A stretch of 64,000 bases of DNA. Origin: Granulicella paludicola (GTDB taxonomy: Bacteria; Acidobacteriota; Terriglobia; Terriglobales; Acidobacteriaceae). Shown in pieces: positions 19,410-27,734 of the stretch. The first letter of the stretch is position 1; every line of letters starts with the position of its first letter. The stretch spans positions 310,001 through 374,000 of the forward strand of contig NZ_JAGSYC010000021.1 in NCBI RefSeq assembly GCF_025685545.1, read 5' to 3'. The notes under the pieces are model-generated. The model was given only the letters and a program-made list of their open reading frames with translations. It did not search any database and was not told the origin of the DNA. A program made the position numbers and the translations under genes.

Positions 19410-19811
19410 TCAGCCCTTCCCGCTCGCCAGGTCCTCTTCCCGCTTCTCAATCGCCTTCGTCGCCTGCGGCACAAACTTCTGCAGCACACCCAGCAGCTTC
19501 TTCGGGTCGAACGACTCCAGCTCCTCGTCCGCACCATCGCAGTTCGGCGAACCCACCGGACAGATCGAGACGATCTTCAACTCCGGCGTAATCTTCCGCA
19601 GCTCCGCAACCAGCTCAGCACACGGCATGTCCTTCAGCCCGGCATCGATCACCACACCATCCACCCGCGGATACCGCGCCAGTGTCTCAATCGCTTCGGC
19701 AGAAGAATAAGCAGTGAGCACATTGAACTTCGCCGTCTCAATCACCAGCTTGCGCGTAGAAATGGAGCCGGAGTACTCACGATCAACAACAAGAAAACAG
19801 GGTCTAATCAT
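19410..19811 (-). CDS. Receiver-like (CheY-fold) single-domain protein
   Basis: About 133 residues with a CheY-like fold: FLVVDREYSGS holds the first acidic site, VDGVVIDAGLKDMP the central Asp that would be phosphorylated, and PELKIVSICP the beta-4 strand. Only one of the usual two N-terminal acidic residues is plain, so phosphorylation is uncertain. The C-terminal stretch is charged and helical. The start could be ATG 19811 or TTG 19817; a longer GTG-started form from 19847 looks less likely. No sensor kinase gene is adjacent. Confidence 0.7.
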   Translation of the reverse strand: MIRPCFLVVDREYSGSISTRKLVIETAKFNVLTAYSSAEAIETLARYPRVDGVVIDAGLKDMPCAELVAELRKITPELKIVSICPVGSPNCDGADEELESFDPKKLLGVLQKFVPQATKAIEKREEDLASGKG

Positions 19812-19892
19812 CTCCAAAGTATCGCCTCTCCACCCGCAGCCTGTCACACGACCCCACGCAAACCCCTACCGCATCATCAAAACAATCTTCCA

Positions 19893-20615
19893 CTAGTTCG
19901 CACTCGCCCTCGACACCTTATCCACCACCATCACCTCCACCACATCCTTCTCCGGCACCAGCCTCAATCCCACCTCACCCTGCAGCGTCTCGTTCAACAC
20001 CAGCAGATAATCATCCAGCCCCTTCGGCTGGTCCACCAGGTACTTCGTAAAGTCGAACGCAAAATCCCACCGCCCCGGCAGCCCTGTTTTATCGATCACC
20101 GGCTTCTCCACCGGCCCTCCCAGAAAGTCCGCGAACTCCTGCATCGTCGTCGCCCGCGCCACCGTCCCCATCGCCGAGTTCCTTCGGTCCGGCACCTCCT
20201 CCGGCATCGCCTCCCGCATCTTCGGCCCCGTCTTCGCCACCATCAGCGCATACGACTTCAGCTCCCGCTCCTCCCGATGGAACGCCAGCCCGAACCGCTC
20301 CGTCAGCAGCCCCTGCATCATCACCTTCATCTGCGCCTCGGTCGCAGGTTCATCGGTCTTCGCCGTGATGTCGTATTTCTCTGACGTCAGCAATCCAGGT
20401 CCAATCACCTGCGCCCGCTGCACCCCATACGCCCACTTGATGCACGTCTGAATCGACACATCCCGCATCCGCAGCGTCCCCGGCAACACCTTCGTCTCGC
20501 CATCGCTCTCGAACTGCACCTGCGCCGCACTCGGCCGAATCGTCGCCACCGCAAACGTCGCCTGCCCTACCGACACACCACTCCACAACATCGCCACCAG
20601 CATCGCAAACTTCAT
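19893..20615 (-). CDS. TIGR03435-type secreted protein
   Basis: A 240-residue protein of the soil-acidobacterial TIGR03435 family. It has an N-terminal signal peptide (MKFAMLVAMLWSGVSVGQA), FAVATIRPSAAQ at the mature start, the conserved centre IQTCIKWAYGVQRAQVIGP, LLTERFGLAFHREER, and the family end PVIDKTGLPGRWDFAFDF. These proteins are expanded in Acidobacteriaceae and have no known function. ATG 20615 is preceded by TGAGGTGAG. Single gene. Confidence 0.88.
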   Translation of the reverse strand: MKFAMLVAMLWSGVSVGQATFAVATIRPSAAQVQFESDGETKVLPGTLRMRDVSIQTCIKWAYGVQRAQVIGPGLLTSEKYDITAKTDEPATEAQMKVMMQGLLTERFGLAFHREERELKSYALMVAKTGPKMREAMPEEVPDRRNSAMGTVARATTMQEFADFLGGPVEKPVIDKTGLPGRWDFAFDFTKYLVDQPKGLDDYLLVLNETLQGEVGLRLVPEKDVVEVMVVDKVSRASAN

Positions 20616-20799
20616 CGCACTCACCTCAGGATGGAACGCCACACCCTAGACCTTGCGATGCTCTGAAAGTTTCATCTCAACAACCTTCTTCACAAACATC
20701 CGCGCAACCTCTTCTCTGCACCTGTGTTCGAACCCACTGTACGAGGATGAAGCCTCACCACTGAGCTTCGATCCAACCGGTTTCGAAGAAAGGAACATC

Positions 20800-21153
20800 A
20801 TGAATCTCAGAACTCTTCTACTGGTAGCCTCCGTCGCGGCGCTCACCGCTACCGCAGCCTCCGCGCAGACCACCTACAATCAGCGCCACTCCATCAACGC
20901 TCGCGAAAGCAATCAGCAGGCCCGCATCGCCCACGGCGTCAAAGACGGCCAGATCACACCCAAAGGCGCAGCCGCAGCCGAACACAACCAGGCCCGCATC
21001 TCGGCTGAAGACCACAGCATGCGTCAGGCCGATAACGGCCATCTCACCGCCGCCGACCGCCATACCCTCGCCCGCCAGCAGAACCGCGCGTCGAAGGGCA
21101 TCTACGACCGCAACCACAACCAGTACACCGACCCCGGTGTTGCACCCAAGTAG
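20800..21153 (+). CDS. Small secreted protein of unknown function
   Basis: A 117-residue protein with a signal peptide (MNLRTLLLVASVAALTATA, cut near ASAQ). The mature part is hydrophilic and rich in Asn, Gln, His and Ala; it contains two related helical blocks around NQQARIAHGVKDGQITPKGA and HTLARQQNRASKGIYDRN, reminiscent of short repeats. I do not recognise a family with known function. GAAAGGAAC precedes ATG 20800. Confidence 0.75.
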   Translation: MNLRTLLLVASVAALTATAASAQTTYNQRHSINARESNQQARIAHGVKDGQITPKGAAAAEHNQARISAEDHSMRQADNGHLTAADRHTLARQQNRASKGIYDRNHNQYTDPGVAPK

Positions 21154-21166
21154 TTTGCATGGGTGC

Positions 21167-21199
21167 CCCGTTCATGACAGTCTCATCGTCATGAGCGGG
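21167..21199. repeat. REP-like hairpin, copy 2
   Basis: CCCGTTCATGAC pairs with GTCATGAGCGGG (12 positions, one G-T pair at position 5) around a 9-base loop, preceded by GGGTGC. Compared with 18003-18035, several stem pairs differ on both sides while pairing is kept, so the structure is under constraint or copies spread as a family. A 7-bp hairpin, CACGGAC/GTCCGTG, follows at 21245-21265. Confidence 0.65.
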
Positions 21200-21546
21200 A
21201 GAGGGGCTCCACACCGCCTACACCCTCGCCCCTCCAAACCCGCTCACGGACAAACAACGTCCGTGTACGGGGCGCTCAGGATTTATCCCTCTCCACACCG
21301 AGCCAGCTGAAGCGTCACCGCTTCGTTTGTCTGGCTCCATAGTGATGATCTGTGACTAATCCATACCCATGCGCTCACGAAAGCGGCACGCCCCACCCAC
21401 GCAAACCCCGCATGGATGGCCCACATTCGCCGCCCAAAAATAAATAATCGCGAATTTCCCAGCAAAAGAGCCTTGTCAAGCCCCAAATCCTGTAACCTGC
21501 ACATTCGAAATGAAATAGAAATGCCTATTCACTAGTTCCAACTAGC

Positions 21547-21552
21547 TATAAT
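21547..21552 (+). promoter_or_regulatory. Perfect -10 box TATAAT
   Basis: TATAAT lies 14 bases before a 14-bp terminator hairpin and 79 bases before the next start codon. No convincing -35 is seen at 17 bases. Rest of 21205-21545 holds no gene that I can support. Confidence 0.5.
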
Positions 21553-21566
21553 TAAAACAGAGGGAA

Positions 21567-21600
21567 AGAAAAGGCCACCCGGCACCGGGTGGCCTTTTCT
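21567..21600 (+). terminator. Strong hairpin, possible attenuator
   Basis: AGAAAAGGCCACCC pairs perfectly with GGGTGGCCTTTTCT around a GGCACC loop. It carries its own T tract. Because it lies between a -10 box and the zinc-motif gene, it would either make a transcript of about 40 bases or attenuate the gene. Confidence 0.75.
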
Positions 21601-21630
21601 ATTTCGGCCTCAAAAGGAGGAAACGGAACC

Positions 21631-22353
21631 ATGAAAAACACTGAGCTGGCCCTTCCGGAAGGCCTCATCGAGATCAACCCGCCTCAGCCGAACCAGGTGG
21701 CCATCACCAAAACCCAACCCGCGCTTGAGCGGCGCAAACCCTTTCTTTGCCGTCATATCTTCGCCGATGGCCGGCGCTGCGGCTCCCCCGCGCTTCGCGC
21801 CCAGAACTTCTGCTATTACCACTACGCTCACCGCACCCCGACCCTGGCTCACACCCGCAACCGAAGTTCGCGCAACGGAGGCTTCGATCTCAGGCGTCTC
21901 GACGGTCTGGATAACCCGACCTCCATCCAGTTAGCTCTGTCCGAGGTCTTGGGGCAGATAGCAACCAACGAAATCGACACCAAGCGCGCAGGCCTGCTCC
22001 TCTACGGCCTGCAGATCGCCGGCAACAACATTCGCCGCTCCCGGCCTGAGCAGAACCCCATCGCAGAAGCCATCGTCGAAGAGGCCAACCTTGGGGCCTT
22101 GGCCGAAGCAGAAACCGGACGCCCTCTGCCTCTGGGTGAACAGGAACGTATGATCTACCTGCTTACGCACCCCGACGCCGAAGTCCCCGAAGACCTGGAA
22201 GATCAGTTCCCCGAGCGCGCAGCCGAGCAGAAGGCCGCTAGACTTAGCAACCAGAAACTCCAGGGAGAAGAGCTTCTCCGTCAATACTTTGCAGACCCAG
22301 GTATGGGGGGGAGGGGGGCTCCGATAGACACTAACGACCCACCAGAGACCTAG
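21631..22353 (+). CDS. Putative zinc-binding protein of unknown function
   Basis: A 240-residue protein with a candidate metal site C40-x9-C50-x10-C61-x2-H64 in CRHIFADGRRC and FCYYHY, then a basic linker and an acidic helical C-terminal half. Similar CRH...RRC...FCYYH proteins occur in several copies in soil bacteria, often near mobile DNA, but I know of no assigned function. A strong AAAGGAGG precedes ATG 21631. The preceding hairpin may attenuate transcription. It converges with the small gene ending at 22350, overlapping by four bases. Confidence 0.7.
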   Translation: MKNTELALPEGLIEINPPQPNQVAITKTQPALERRKPFLCRHIFADGRRCGSPALRAQNFCYYHYAHRTPTLAHTRNRSSRNGGFDLRRLDGLDNPTSIQLALSEVLGQIATNEIDTKRAGLLLYGLQIAGNNIRRSRPEQNPIAEAIVEEANLGALAEAETGRPLPLGEQERMIYLLTHPDAEVPEDLEDQFPERAAEQKAARLSNQKLQGEELLRQYFADPGMGGRGAPIDTNDPPET

Positions 22354-22595
22354 TGCATGCGGACAGCGACAGCCGATGGCTCCGGTGCTCCAAGCTCCCG
22401 AATCCGTGCCTGGTCTTCGATCTCCAGCGCCATCGCAAGCTGCCCCACAAGGTCACGCACGTCTTCCATCGCCCGCGTGTACGCGCTCGAATCTGTATAG
22501 AAGACATCGCCAGCCTTCGATGAACTGTGCTTGAGCTGCTCTTCCAGGGCCTTCACGGTGAATGCCTGAGGAAGCTGAACCAGAGAATCGGACAT
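22350..22595 (-). CDS. Small helical protein of unknown function
   Basis: An 81-residue protein, mostly predicted alpha-helical (VKALEEQLKHSSSKAGDVF and AMEDVRDLVGQLAMALEIEDQ). No signal peptide or membrane segment. AGGAG lies ten bases before ATG 22595; an upstream in-frame start at 22616 is less likely. It converges with and overlaps the zinc-motif gene by four bases. Function unknown. Confidence 0.6.
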   Translation of the reverse strand: MSDSLVQLPQAFTVKALEEQLKHSSSKAGDVFYTDSSAYTRAMEDVRDLVGQLAMALEIEDQARIRELGAPEPSAVAVRMH

Positions 22596-22756
22596 CGTGC
22601 TATTTCTCCTGCGCATGGGATCTAACCTAAAGCTACCGGCAGCAATACTTGGTGCATATGCCTCGATGGGGTCAGATTAGCAGACACAAGACTCCAGCTA
22701 ACCCTCGTCCTTCGTACTCTTTTCAAATCTCCCGTTTCGGGAAGCAACGCCATCAC

Positions 22757-22951
22757 TCATCGCCGCGCCTGCAAACCCGCAGCTCCCAGCAGACACACCG
22801 CACCTACAGGAAGCATCACCAGCTTCGCAGCCATCAACCCTGTCTCCAGCGGTTCGCCAACATGCACAAACGCCAGAATCGGAAACACGGATACGAACAA
22901 CAGAGCGCTTCCTAGAACGACCAGCACCATCCGAAAACAGCGGCAGCACAT
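22757..22951 (-). CDS. Small two-helix membrane protein
   Basis: A 64-residue protein, MCCRCFRMVLVVLG at its start, with two membrane segments separated by a short polar turn (FVHVGEPLETG) and a basic end. GGAGGT lies exactly six bases before ATG 22951, which decides the start against longer frames. Function unknown. Confidence 0.6.
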   Translation of the reverse strand: MCCRCFRMVLVVLGSALLFVSVFPILAFVHVGEPLETGLMAAKLVMLPVGAVCLLGAAGLQARR

Positions 22952-23121
22952 CGCAGCACCTCCACATCGCCAAGCATGGCCCCATCGAGACCGCGCAAAA
23001 GCGACGGCAGCAAAGCTACGCCTTCGTATCGACATCCGGCAAGCGTAGGTTTCGCCCGCAGCCCGCGCTTGCGATACAGTGACATCACCGCCTCTATCAG
23101 CCGCACCCAGGAGTTTCGCCC

Positions 23122-24168
23122 TTGCGTTCCTTAGCCGCACTCGCCCTCGTAGCTCTGTCTCTCACCACCGCCCGTGCCTTCGAGCAGGCCGCTCCTGCCC
23201 GCGCCGCCGCTCCTCCAGCAGCCGCACCTGTCGGCGGTGGAAGCTCCGGCAACGACGACGTCCTGCTCAAGCGCATGGACGATCTGCTTTGGTATCAGAA
23301 GCTCGGCGACATCGCCGAGATCGACAATTCCGAGTTCGGCGGCGCGCCCAACGCTCACGTCAAGAACAAGAAGGCCCCAGGCGCGACGAACCCGCTCATC
23401 ATCCACGTCTACACCTTTATCCCGAAAAACCTGGACCGCAACAAGAAGCAGCCGCTTATCGTATACGTCCATCAGGGCGTTCATCAGTCGCTCGATACCA
23501 CCATCGACGCGCACCAGATCCGCGAACTCCTGCAGCAGGGTTACACCATCGTCGCCACCGACTACCGTGGTTCCACCGGCTACGGTCGCAGTTACTACGA
23601 AGAGATCGACTACGGCGGCCTGGAGGTCGACGACGTCTACCGCGGCATGCAGTGGATGCTTCAGCGCTACAGCTTCCTCGACCCCAAGCGCGTCGGCATC
23701 GTCGGCTGGAGCCACGGCGGACTCATCACATTGATGAACATCTTTGCCCACCCGCATGACTACGCTGTCGCCTACGCTGGCGTTCCCGTCTCCGACCTCG
23801 TCGCCCGCATGGGTTACGAAACCGAGGGTTACCGCGAGATCTACTCTGCGCCCTATCACCTCGGCGAATCAGTCCACGACGACATCGAGGAGTACCGCAA
23901 ACGCTCACCCGTCAATCACGCCAAGGAGCTTGACACTCCGCTCCTCATCCACACCAACACCAACGACGAAGACGTGAACTTCCTCGAGGTCGAGCACCTC
24001 ATTCAGGCGCTCACCTTCGAGAAGAAGAAGTTCGAGTACAAGATCTACGACAACGCTCCCGGCGGCCACTACTTCAACCGCATCGACACCCCGCTCGCGC
24101 TGCAGTCACGCCACGACATCTACGTCTTCCTTGCCGGCTATCTGCATCCCGACAATCCGGTGAAGTAG
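23122..24168 (+). CDS. Secreted prolyl-oligopeptidase-family (S9) hydrolase
   Basis: A 348-residue exported alpha/beta-hydrolase of the S9 type without a beta-propeller. A signal peptide covers about residues 1-19. The nucleophile is Ser197 in GWSHGG, Asp282 or Asp284 (NDEDVNF) completes the acid, and His316 lies in GGHYFN. It starts with TTG 23122, nine bases after AGGAG. Probably a periplasmic peptidase or esterase; the substrate is not deducible. Lone gene converging with a NAD(P)-binding gene 3 bases away. Confidence 0.85.
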   Translation: MRSLAALALVALSLTTARAFEQAAPARAAAPPAAAPVGGGSSGNDDVLLKRMDDLLWYQKLGDIAEIDNSEFGGAPNAHVKNKKAPGATNPLIIHVYTFIPKNLDRNKKQPLIVYVHQGVHQSLDTTIDAHQIRELLQQGYTIVATDYRGSTGYGRSYYEEIDYGGLEVDDVYRGMQWMLQRYSFLDPKRVGIVGWSHGGLITLMNIFAHPHDYAVAYAGVPVSDLVARMGYETEGYREIYSAPYHLGESVHDDIEEYRKRSPVNHAKELDTPLLIHTNTNDEDVNFLEVEHLIQALTFEKKKFEYKIYDNAPGGHYFNRIDTPLALQSRHDIYVFLAGYLHPDNPVK

Positions 24169-24171
24169 CTC

Positions 24172-24792
24172 TTAGCTGTTGGCCACGACGACTGCCTGAT
24201 GAAGATAGGCATCGCTTCCCAACTGATCCACCAGCCAGCTCGCGAGGTCAGCCCGAGTGATCGCGTGTCCGACATCTTTTGTTCCCAGAACACGCACCGC
24301 GCCGGTAGCCGCGTTGTCCTTCAGAATTGGCGGCCGTGCTATCGTCCATTCCAAGTGACTTGAACGCACGATGGCCTCCATCGCGACTTTGTCAGCGGTT
24401 GATCCGCGCAGAAACGTGGGCACCATCAAGTGCCGATACCACCACGGCGACTGCTCAGCACTCTCTCCCACACCCATCGCAGAAACTACCAACAGCCGTC
24501 GCGCGCCAGCGTCTTCCATCGCGGCAACAATATTCCGCATCGCCGTCCGCTCCAGAGTCTGCTCCTTCCAGGGCTTCGTTCCGCCGATACATTCCACCAC
24601 CGCATCCTGCAGATCCATTGCTCGCAGCACGTCGTCAGCCTTCAATGCGTCGCCCTGGATCACATGCACGCCCAGGCATTGAAACTTGCTGGCATCGCGC
24701 ACCAGGACACTCACCTCATGCCCCTTTGCTATCGCCGCATCCACCACCAGCCCGCCGGTCTTACCATTTGCTCCCAATACCAGAACCTTCAT
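24172..24792 (-). CDS. Atypical SDR / NAD(P)H-binding protein
   Basis: A 206-residue protein of the NmrA/SDR-a5 type: Rossmann motif VLGANGKTGG at residues 5-14, basic VRDASK for NADPH choice, and VVSAMGVGES replacing a catalytic Tyr-Lys site. Such proteins act as flavin/biliverdin reductase-like enzymes or redox sensors. It lies 24 bases downstream of a cupin gene on the same strand, so the two probably form an operon. Confidence 0.85.
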   Translation of the reverse strand: MKVLVLGANGKTGGLVVDAAIAKGHEVSVLVRDASKFQCLGVHVIQGDALKADDVLRAMDLQDAVVECIGGTKPWKEQTLERTAMRNIVAAMEDAGARRLLVVSAMGVGESAEQSPWWYRHLMVPTFLRGSTADKVAMEAIVRSSHLEWTIARPPILKDNAATGAVRVLGTKDVGHAITRADLASWLVDQLGSDAYLHQAVVVANS

Positions 24793-24816
24793 CGCAGACC
24801 TCCTTTTCAGATCGAG

Positions 24817-25338
24817 TTAAGCGTGCGCAAGCAACTCTGTTTTGTACTTAGGAGCCAGTGACTCGGCCTTCGCACGGAACGCCTTCTGTTCATCTGCCGT
24901 CAATTTCGGCGGCGGAGTCGTTCTCGTAGCCACTGGCACTCCCACCAAAGCAAAGAACTCCTCCTGCCCCGCAGGCGAGCACAGACAGAGCAGCCGGGCT
25001 GGCTTGTCGCTCACGTTGTGAAACTGGTGCGGCGCGTTCGCCGGAACGAACAATGTCTCGCCTGCATGGACCGTCTTTTTCTCGCCGCGGAACGTCGCCT
25101 CCATCTCACCCTCAAGCAGCGTGAACGACTCTTCGAAGTCATGCCGATGTGGCGGCGGACCACCACCCGGCGGAATGTGCATGTCGATCAGCGTGTACTT
25201 CCCTGCGGTCTCTTTGCCGCTGAGCAGCACCGTGTACGTATCGCCTACCAGACCAATGTGCGGACGTCCTACCTCGTCCGCTGTTGCCACTACCATCGAC
25301 CGCGTCAGATCGTCATTCGGAATCGTTGTCCCACTCAT
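24817..25338 (-). CDS. Cupin-domain protein
   Basis: A 173-residue cytosolic cupin. The metal site is visible as His64, His66, Glu70 (PPPHRHDFEESF) and His104 (NAPHQFHN). A C-terminal helical stretch of about 45 residues follows the barrel. It is the first gene of a likely two-gene unit with the NAD(P)H-binding protein. Related to quercetinase-like dioxygenases by fold, but function is open. Confidence 0.85.
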   Translation of the reverse strand: MSGTTIPNDDLTRSMVVATADEVGRPHIGLVGDTYTVLLSGKETAGKYTLIDMHIPPGGGPPPHRHDFEESFTLLEGEMEATFRGEKKTVHAGETLFVPANAPHQFHNVSDKPARLLCLCSPAGQEEFFALVGVPVATRTTPPPKLTADEQKAFRAKAESLAPKYKTELLAHA

Positions 25339-25454
25339 ATCAACTCATAACCTCACCTGACTAGGATGCGTCTCACGAGTCCAGTCTTGCACGGTATTGT
25401 TGTGGACTGCGTCAAAACCCACCTCGGGTCTTCGTGCCGTGAGAAAATCCACTT

Positions 25455-25658
25455 ATGAGTGATTCGACCCCGAAACCAGCTGCCCCCGTCCGCAAGACCG
25501 GCCTCAGCCCCAAAGAGCAGAAGCTTCAGGCCCTGCTCGCTAAGACCGCCCACAAGAACAGCGGTGCCAAGCCCGCACCGGGAGCCTCCGCGCAGTCCTT
25601 TAGCGCCAAGACCTCCTTCGCCGGCAAGAAGACAAGCTTTCAGCGTAAAGCCGTCTAA
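25455..25658 (+). CDS. Small Lys/Ala/Ser-rich protein
   Basis: A 67-residue basic protein: KTGLSPKEQKLQALLAK is a likely helix, and the rest is Lys/Ser/Ala-rich and probably disordered. No signal or membrane segment. It could be a nucleic-acid-binding or ribosome-associated peptide, but this is a guess from composition only. A hairpin follows its stop. Confidence 0.55.
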   Translation: MSDSTPKPAAPVRKTGLSPKEQKLQALLAKTAHKNSGAKPAPGASAQSFSAKTSFAGKKTSFQRKAV

Positions 25659-25676
25659 CAAGGATCAACCAGAGCA

Positions 25677-25721
25677 GATGCCCATCCTAGCGACGTTAAC
25701 AGCGTCACGAAGATGGGCATC
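25677..25721. repeat. Long inverted repeat (hairpin)
   Basis: GATGCCCATC and GATGGGCATC form a 10-bp perfect outer stem; GACG and CGTC pair inside. No T tract follows clearly. It may end the small basic gene or be another dispersed element. Confidence 0.5.
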
Positions 25722-25767
25722 GCGCGTTTATGATCGAAGCCATCACAGCAACTTACAGGAGCTCCGT

Positions 25768-26373
25768 ATGCACCTTCGTCGCACCCTTCTCGTCGCAACG
25801 CTCTCGCTCGGCACCCTCGCAGCCTCTGCCCAGATGGGCGCGCCCGCCAGTGCAGCCGCACCCTCTGGTCCGGTCGATCCGGTCAAGTCTCTCGACTCCG
25901 CCGTCACCAGCCTCGAGAAGCTCTGGACCGGCGCAGCCTCCGCGATGCCTGCTGACAAGTACAGCTTCGCTCCCAGCGCAGCGATCTTCGTTCCCGCGCA
26001 GGCGACAAAGTACGAAGGCGTCCGTACCTACGCGCAGATTGTGACGCACACCATCCAGGCGAACTACCGCTACTTCTCTCTCGTCGGCGGTATCAAGCCC
26101 GACGTCGATGTAGCCGCGATCGGCAAACTGACTACCAAGGACGACATCCTCAAGGCCCTCGCCGACACCTTCACCTTCGCGCATAAAGCCGTCGCGAACG
26201 TTACGGTCGCCAACGCCTTCGATGCAGTGCAGGGACGCCCCGGCAGCAACCAGACGCGCGTCACCGCCTTTGCCGGAGCCATCGCCCACGGCGAAGACGA
26301 GTACGGTCAGGCCGTCGAGTACCTCCGCATGAATGCCATCATCCCGCCGGCCAGCGCCCCCCGCGAGCCGTAG
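25768..26373 (+). CDS. Secreted DinB-like protein
   Basis: A 201-residue protein with a signal peptide (MHLRRTLLVATLSLGTLAASAQ) followed by a four-helix DinB-like domain: SLEKLWTGAASAMPADKYSF at the start, TYAQIVTHTIQANYRYF with the first His and AIAHGEDEYGQAVEYLR with the second metal His. The export signal is usual for acidobacterial DinB relatives. AGGAG precedes ATG 25768. Catalytic role unknown. Confidence 0.82.
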   Translation: MHLRRTLLVATLSLGTLAASAQMGAPASAAAPSGPVDPVKSLDSAVTSLEKLWTGAASAMPADKYSFAPSAAIFVPAQATKYEGVRTYAQIVTHTIQANYRYFSLVGGIKPDVDVAAIGKLTTKDDILKALADTFTFAHKAVANVTVANAFDAVQGRPGSNQTRVTAFAGAIAHGEDEYGQAVEYLRMNAIIPPASAPREP

Positions 26374-26423
26374 CCAACCCGTCTCCTCGCGACGCCCACC
26401 GTCGCGAGGGACATGCCTTCGCT

Positions 26424-26597
26424 CTAGACCCCTTGCATTGCGCCCGCGCGCAGGATGCCGCGGTCATCGCCCGACTCTACCAGCGCGTAATAGAGCAGCT
26501 CATTCAACTTCATCTGCTTCAACTTTGCGTGGGGCATCGCAGTTTTCACAAAGATGCTCTCCAGCTTGTCTACCAATCGAATATTCATCGGTTCCAT
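26424..26597 (-). CDS. 57-residue protein, third gene of the sigma-factor operon
   Basis: MEPMNIRLVDKLESIFVKTA at its start, ending with TAG at 26424. GAGGAG lies nine bases before ATG 26597, and the gene begins 40 bases after the membrane-protein gene on the same strand. Predicted as two short helices; no known domain. Easily missed because of its size. It probably shares the ECF sigma transcript. Confidence 0.55.
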   Translation of the reverse strand: MEPMNIRLVDKLESIFVKTAMPHAKLKQMKLNELLYYALVESGDDRGILRAGAMQGV

Positions 26598-26637
26598 CGT
26601 GCAGTTCTCCTCAACTCGTCTGAGTGGTTGTACGCAA

Positions 26638-26997
26638 TTACTGCGCGCTTTGTTCTGTCGGCCGTTCTTTGCGGCCGAAGTCTCCGCAGTTCCAACGCGA
26701 GCCCATCCCTGAGCGGAACCGCTCTCGCTCCTCGGGCGTCATCGCCGCCCAGCGGGCTTTCATCTGCCGCTTCCATGCGCGCTTGCCGCCATAGCCGCCA
26801 CCGTGGCCATGCTTGTGGAATCCGCCGAAAAGTATTTTCCCCAGCAGGCAGAGACCGATCGCCTCAGCAAACGTAATTGAACGCAGCCCAAAGATCGATG
26901 GCATCAGCCAATTCCAGAGTTCCTTGGTAGCCCAGCCAAACACCACAATAGCCAGAGCAACACACACGATAATCTTCAACACCTTCAAAGCTCTCAT
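26638..26997 (-). CDS. Membrane protein encoded with ECF sigma factor, possible anti-sigma
   Basis: A 119-residue protein with two hydrophobic stretches (IIVCVALAIVVFGWA and AEAIGLCLLGKILFGG), a His/Gly-rich linker (HKHGHGGGYGG) and a basic C-terminal WKRQMKARWAAMTPEERERF helix. Starts 12 bases after the sigma-factor stop, so it is co-transcribed. Position suggests an anti-sigma or sensing partner; no zinc-binding anti-sigma motif is visible. The His cluster could bind metal (inference). Confidence 0.7.
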   Translation of the reverse strand: MRALKVLKIIVCVALAIVVFGWATKELWNWLMPSIFGLRSITFAEAIGLCLLGKILFGGFHKHGHGGGYGGKRAWKRQMKARWAAMTPEERERFRSGMGSRWNCGDFGRKERPTEQSAQ

Positions 26998-27009
26998 CTC
27001 GATCTCACC

Positions 27010-27576
27010 TCACTTCCCATCGAACTCATCTTTCATCTGTTGCAGCCGCTTGCGCAGGTGCAATACCGCATACCTTTTTTGCGAGAGCAATGTATTCACG
27101 CTTACACCTGTCTCTTCGCTCAGATCCTTGAAGCTCCGACCCTCAAACTCATGCGCGATAAAGACTTCGCGCTGCCTTGCGGGTAGCTCTTCCAACGCAA
27201 CATCGACAGCATCAAACAGCAACTCTCGCGCATACATAGCCTCTGGCCCCGCGTCCGCGGAAGGCAGCAGATCTTCAAGAGACGGCGCATCTATATCCGC
27301 ACTCGCTGGCGCATTCAACGACGTTGTCTTGCGACGGCGAAACAGGTCGATAATGCGGTTCCGTGCCACGCGATATAGCCAAGCGGTCACCTGCTCCGCG
27401 GGCTTCATCATGCGGTACGCCTGGATCAATTCATAGAAGACGTCCTGTAAGACATCTTCCGCGTCCGCAGTATCGAGCACGCGCCGACGGATGAAGCTTC
27501 GCAGCTTCGGTTCGTCGCGCTCGATCGCCTCGGCGAGAAACCTGTCCTGATCGTCCATCGTTAGCTGCTCGGCCAT
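27010..27576 (-). CDS. ECF RNA polymerase sigma factor
   Basis: A 188-residue sigma-70-family factor. Region 2 spans about residues 20-85 (AEDVLQDVFYELIQAY, then VTAWLYRVARNRIIDLFRRR), and region 4 spans 125-180 (LPARQREVFIAHEFEGRSFK and EETGVSVNTLLSQKRYAV). Regions 1 and 3 are missing, as for ECF types. It heads a three-gene minus-strand unit with a membrane protein and a 57-residue peptide. The control signal is unknown. Confidence 0.93.
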   Translation of the reverse strand: MAEQLTMDDQDRFLAEAIERDEPKLRSFIRRRVLDTADAEDVLQDVFYELIQAYRMMKPAEQVTAWLYRVARNRIIDLFRRRKTTSLNAPASADIDAPSLEDLLPSADAGPEAMYARELLFDAVDVALEELPARQREVFIAHEFEGRSFKDLSEETGVSVNTLLSQKRYAVLHLRKRLQQMKDEFDGK

Positions 27577-27687
27577 GCCGTCCTCGTACTACTGCTCCAT
27601 CGTCTGGATACTGAGGTTAACGCTGATGCGACGCTGATATTGCATCGACCTGAGATTTTTTCGAACTTTGCGGCAACCAAGAGAAAG

Positions 27688-27711
27688 GGCCGTCTCTCTA
27701 AGGAGACGGCC
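27688..27711 (-). terminator. Terminator of the TrxR-like gene
   Basis: GGCCGTCTC pairs with GAGACGGCC around a 6-base loop; on the minus strand CTTTCTC follows. It lies 24 bases after the stop of the gene at 27735. Confidence 0.75.
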
Positions 27712-27734
27712 GTAGTGGGATATGGATCTATACC

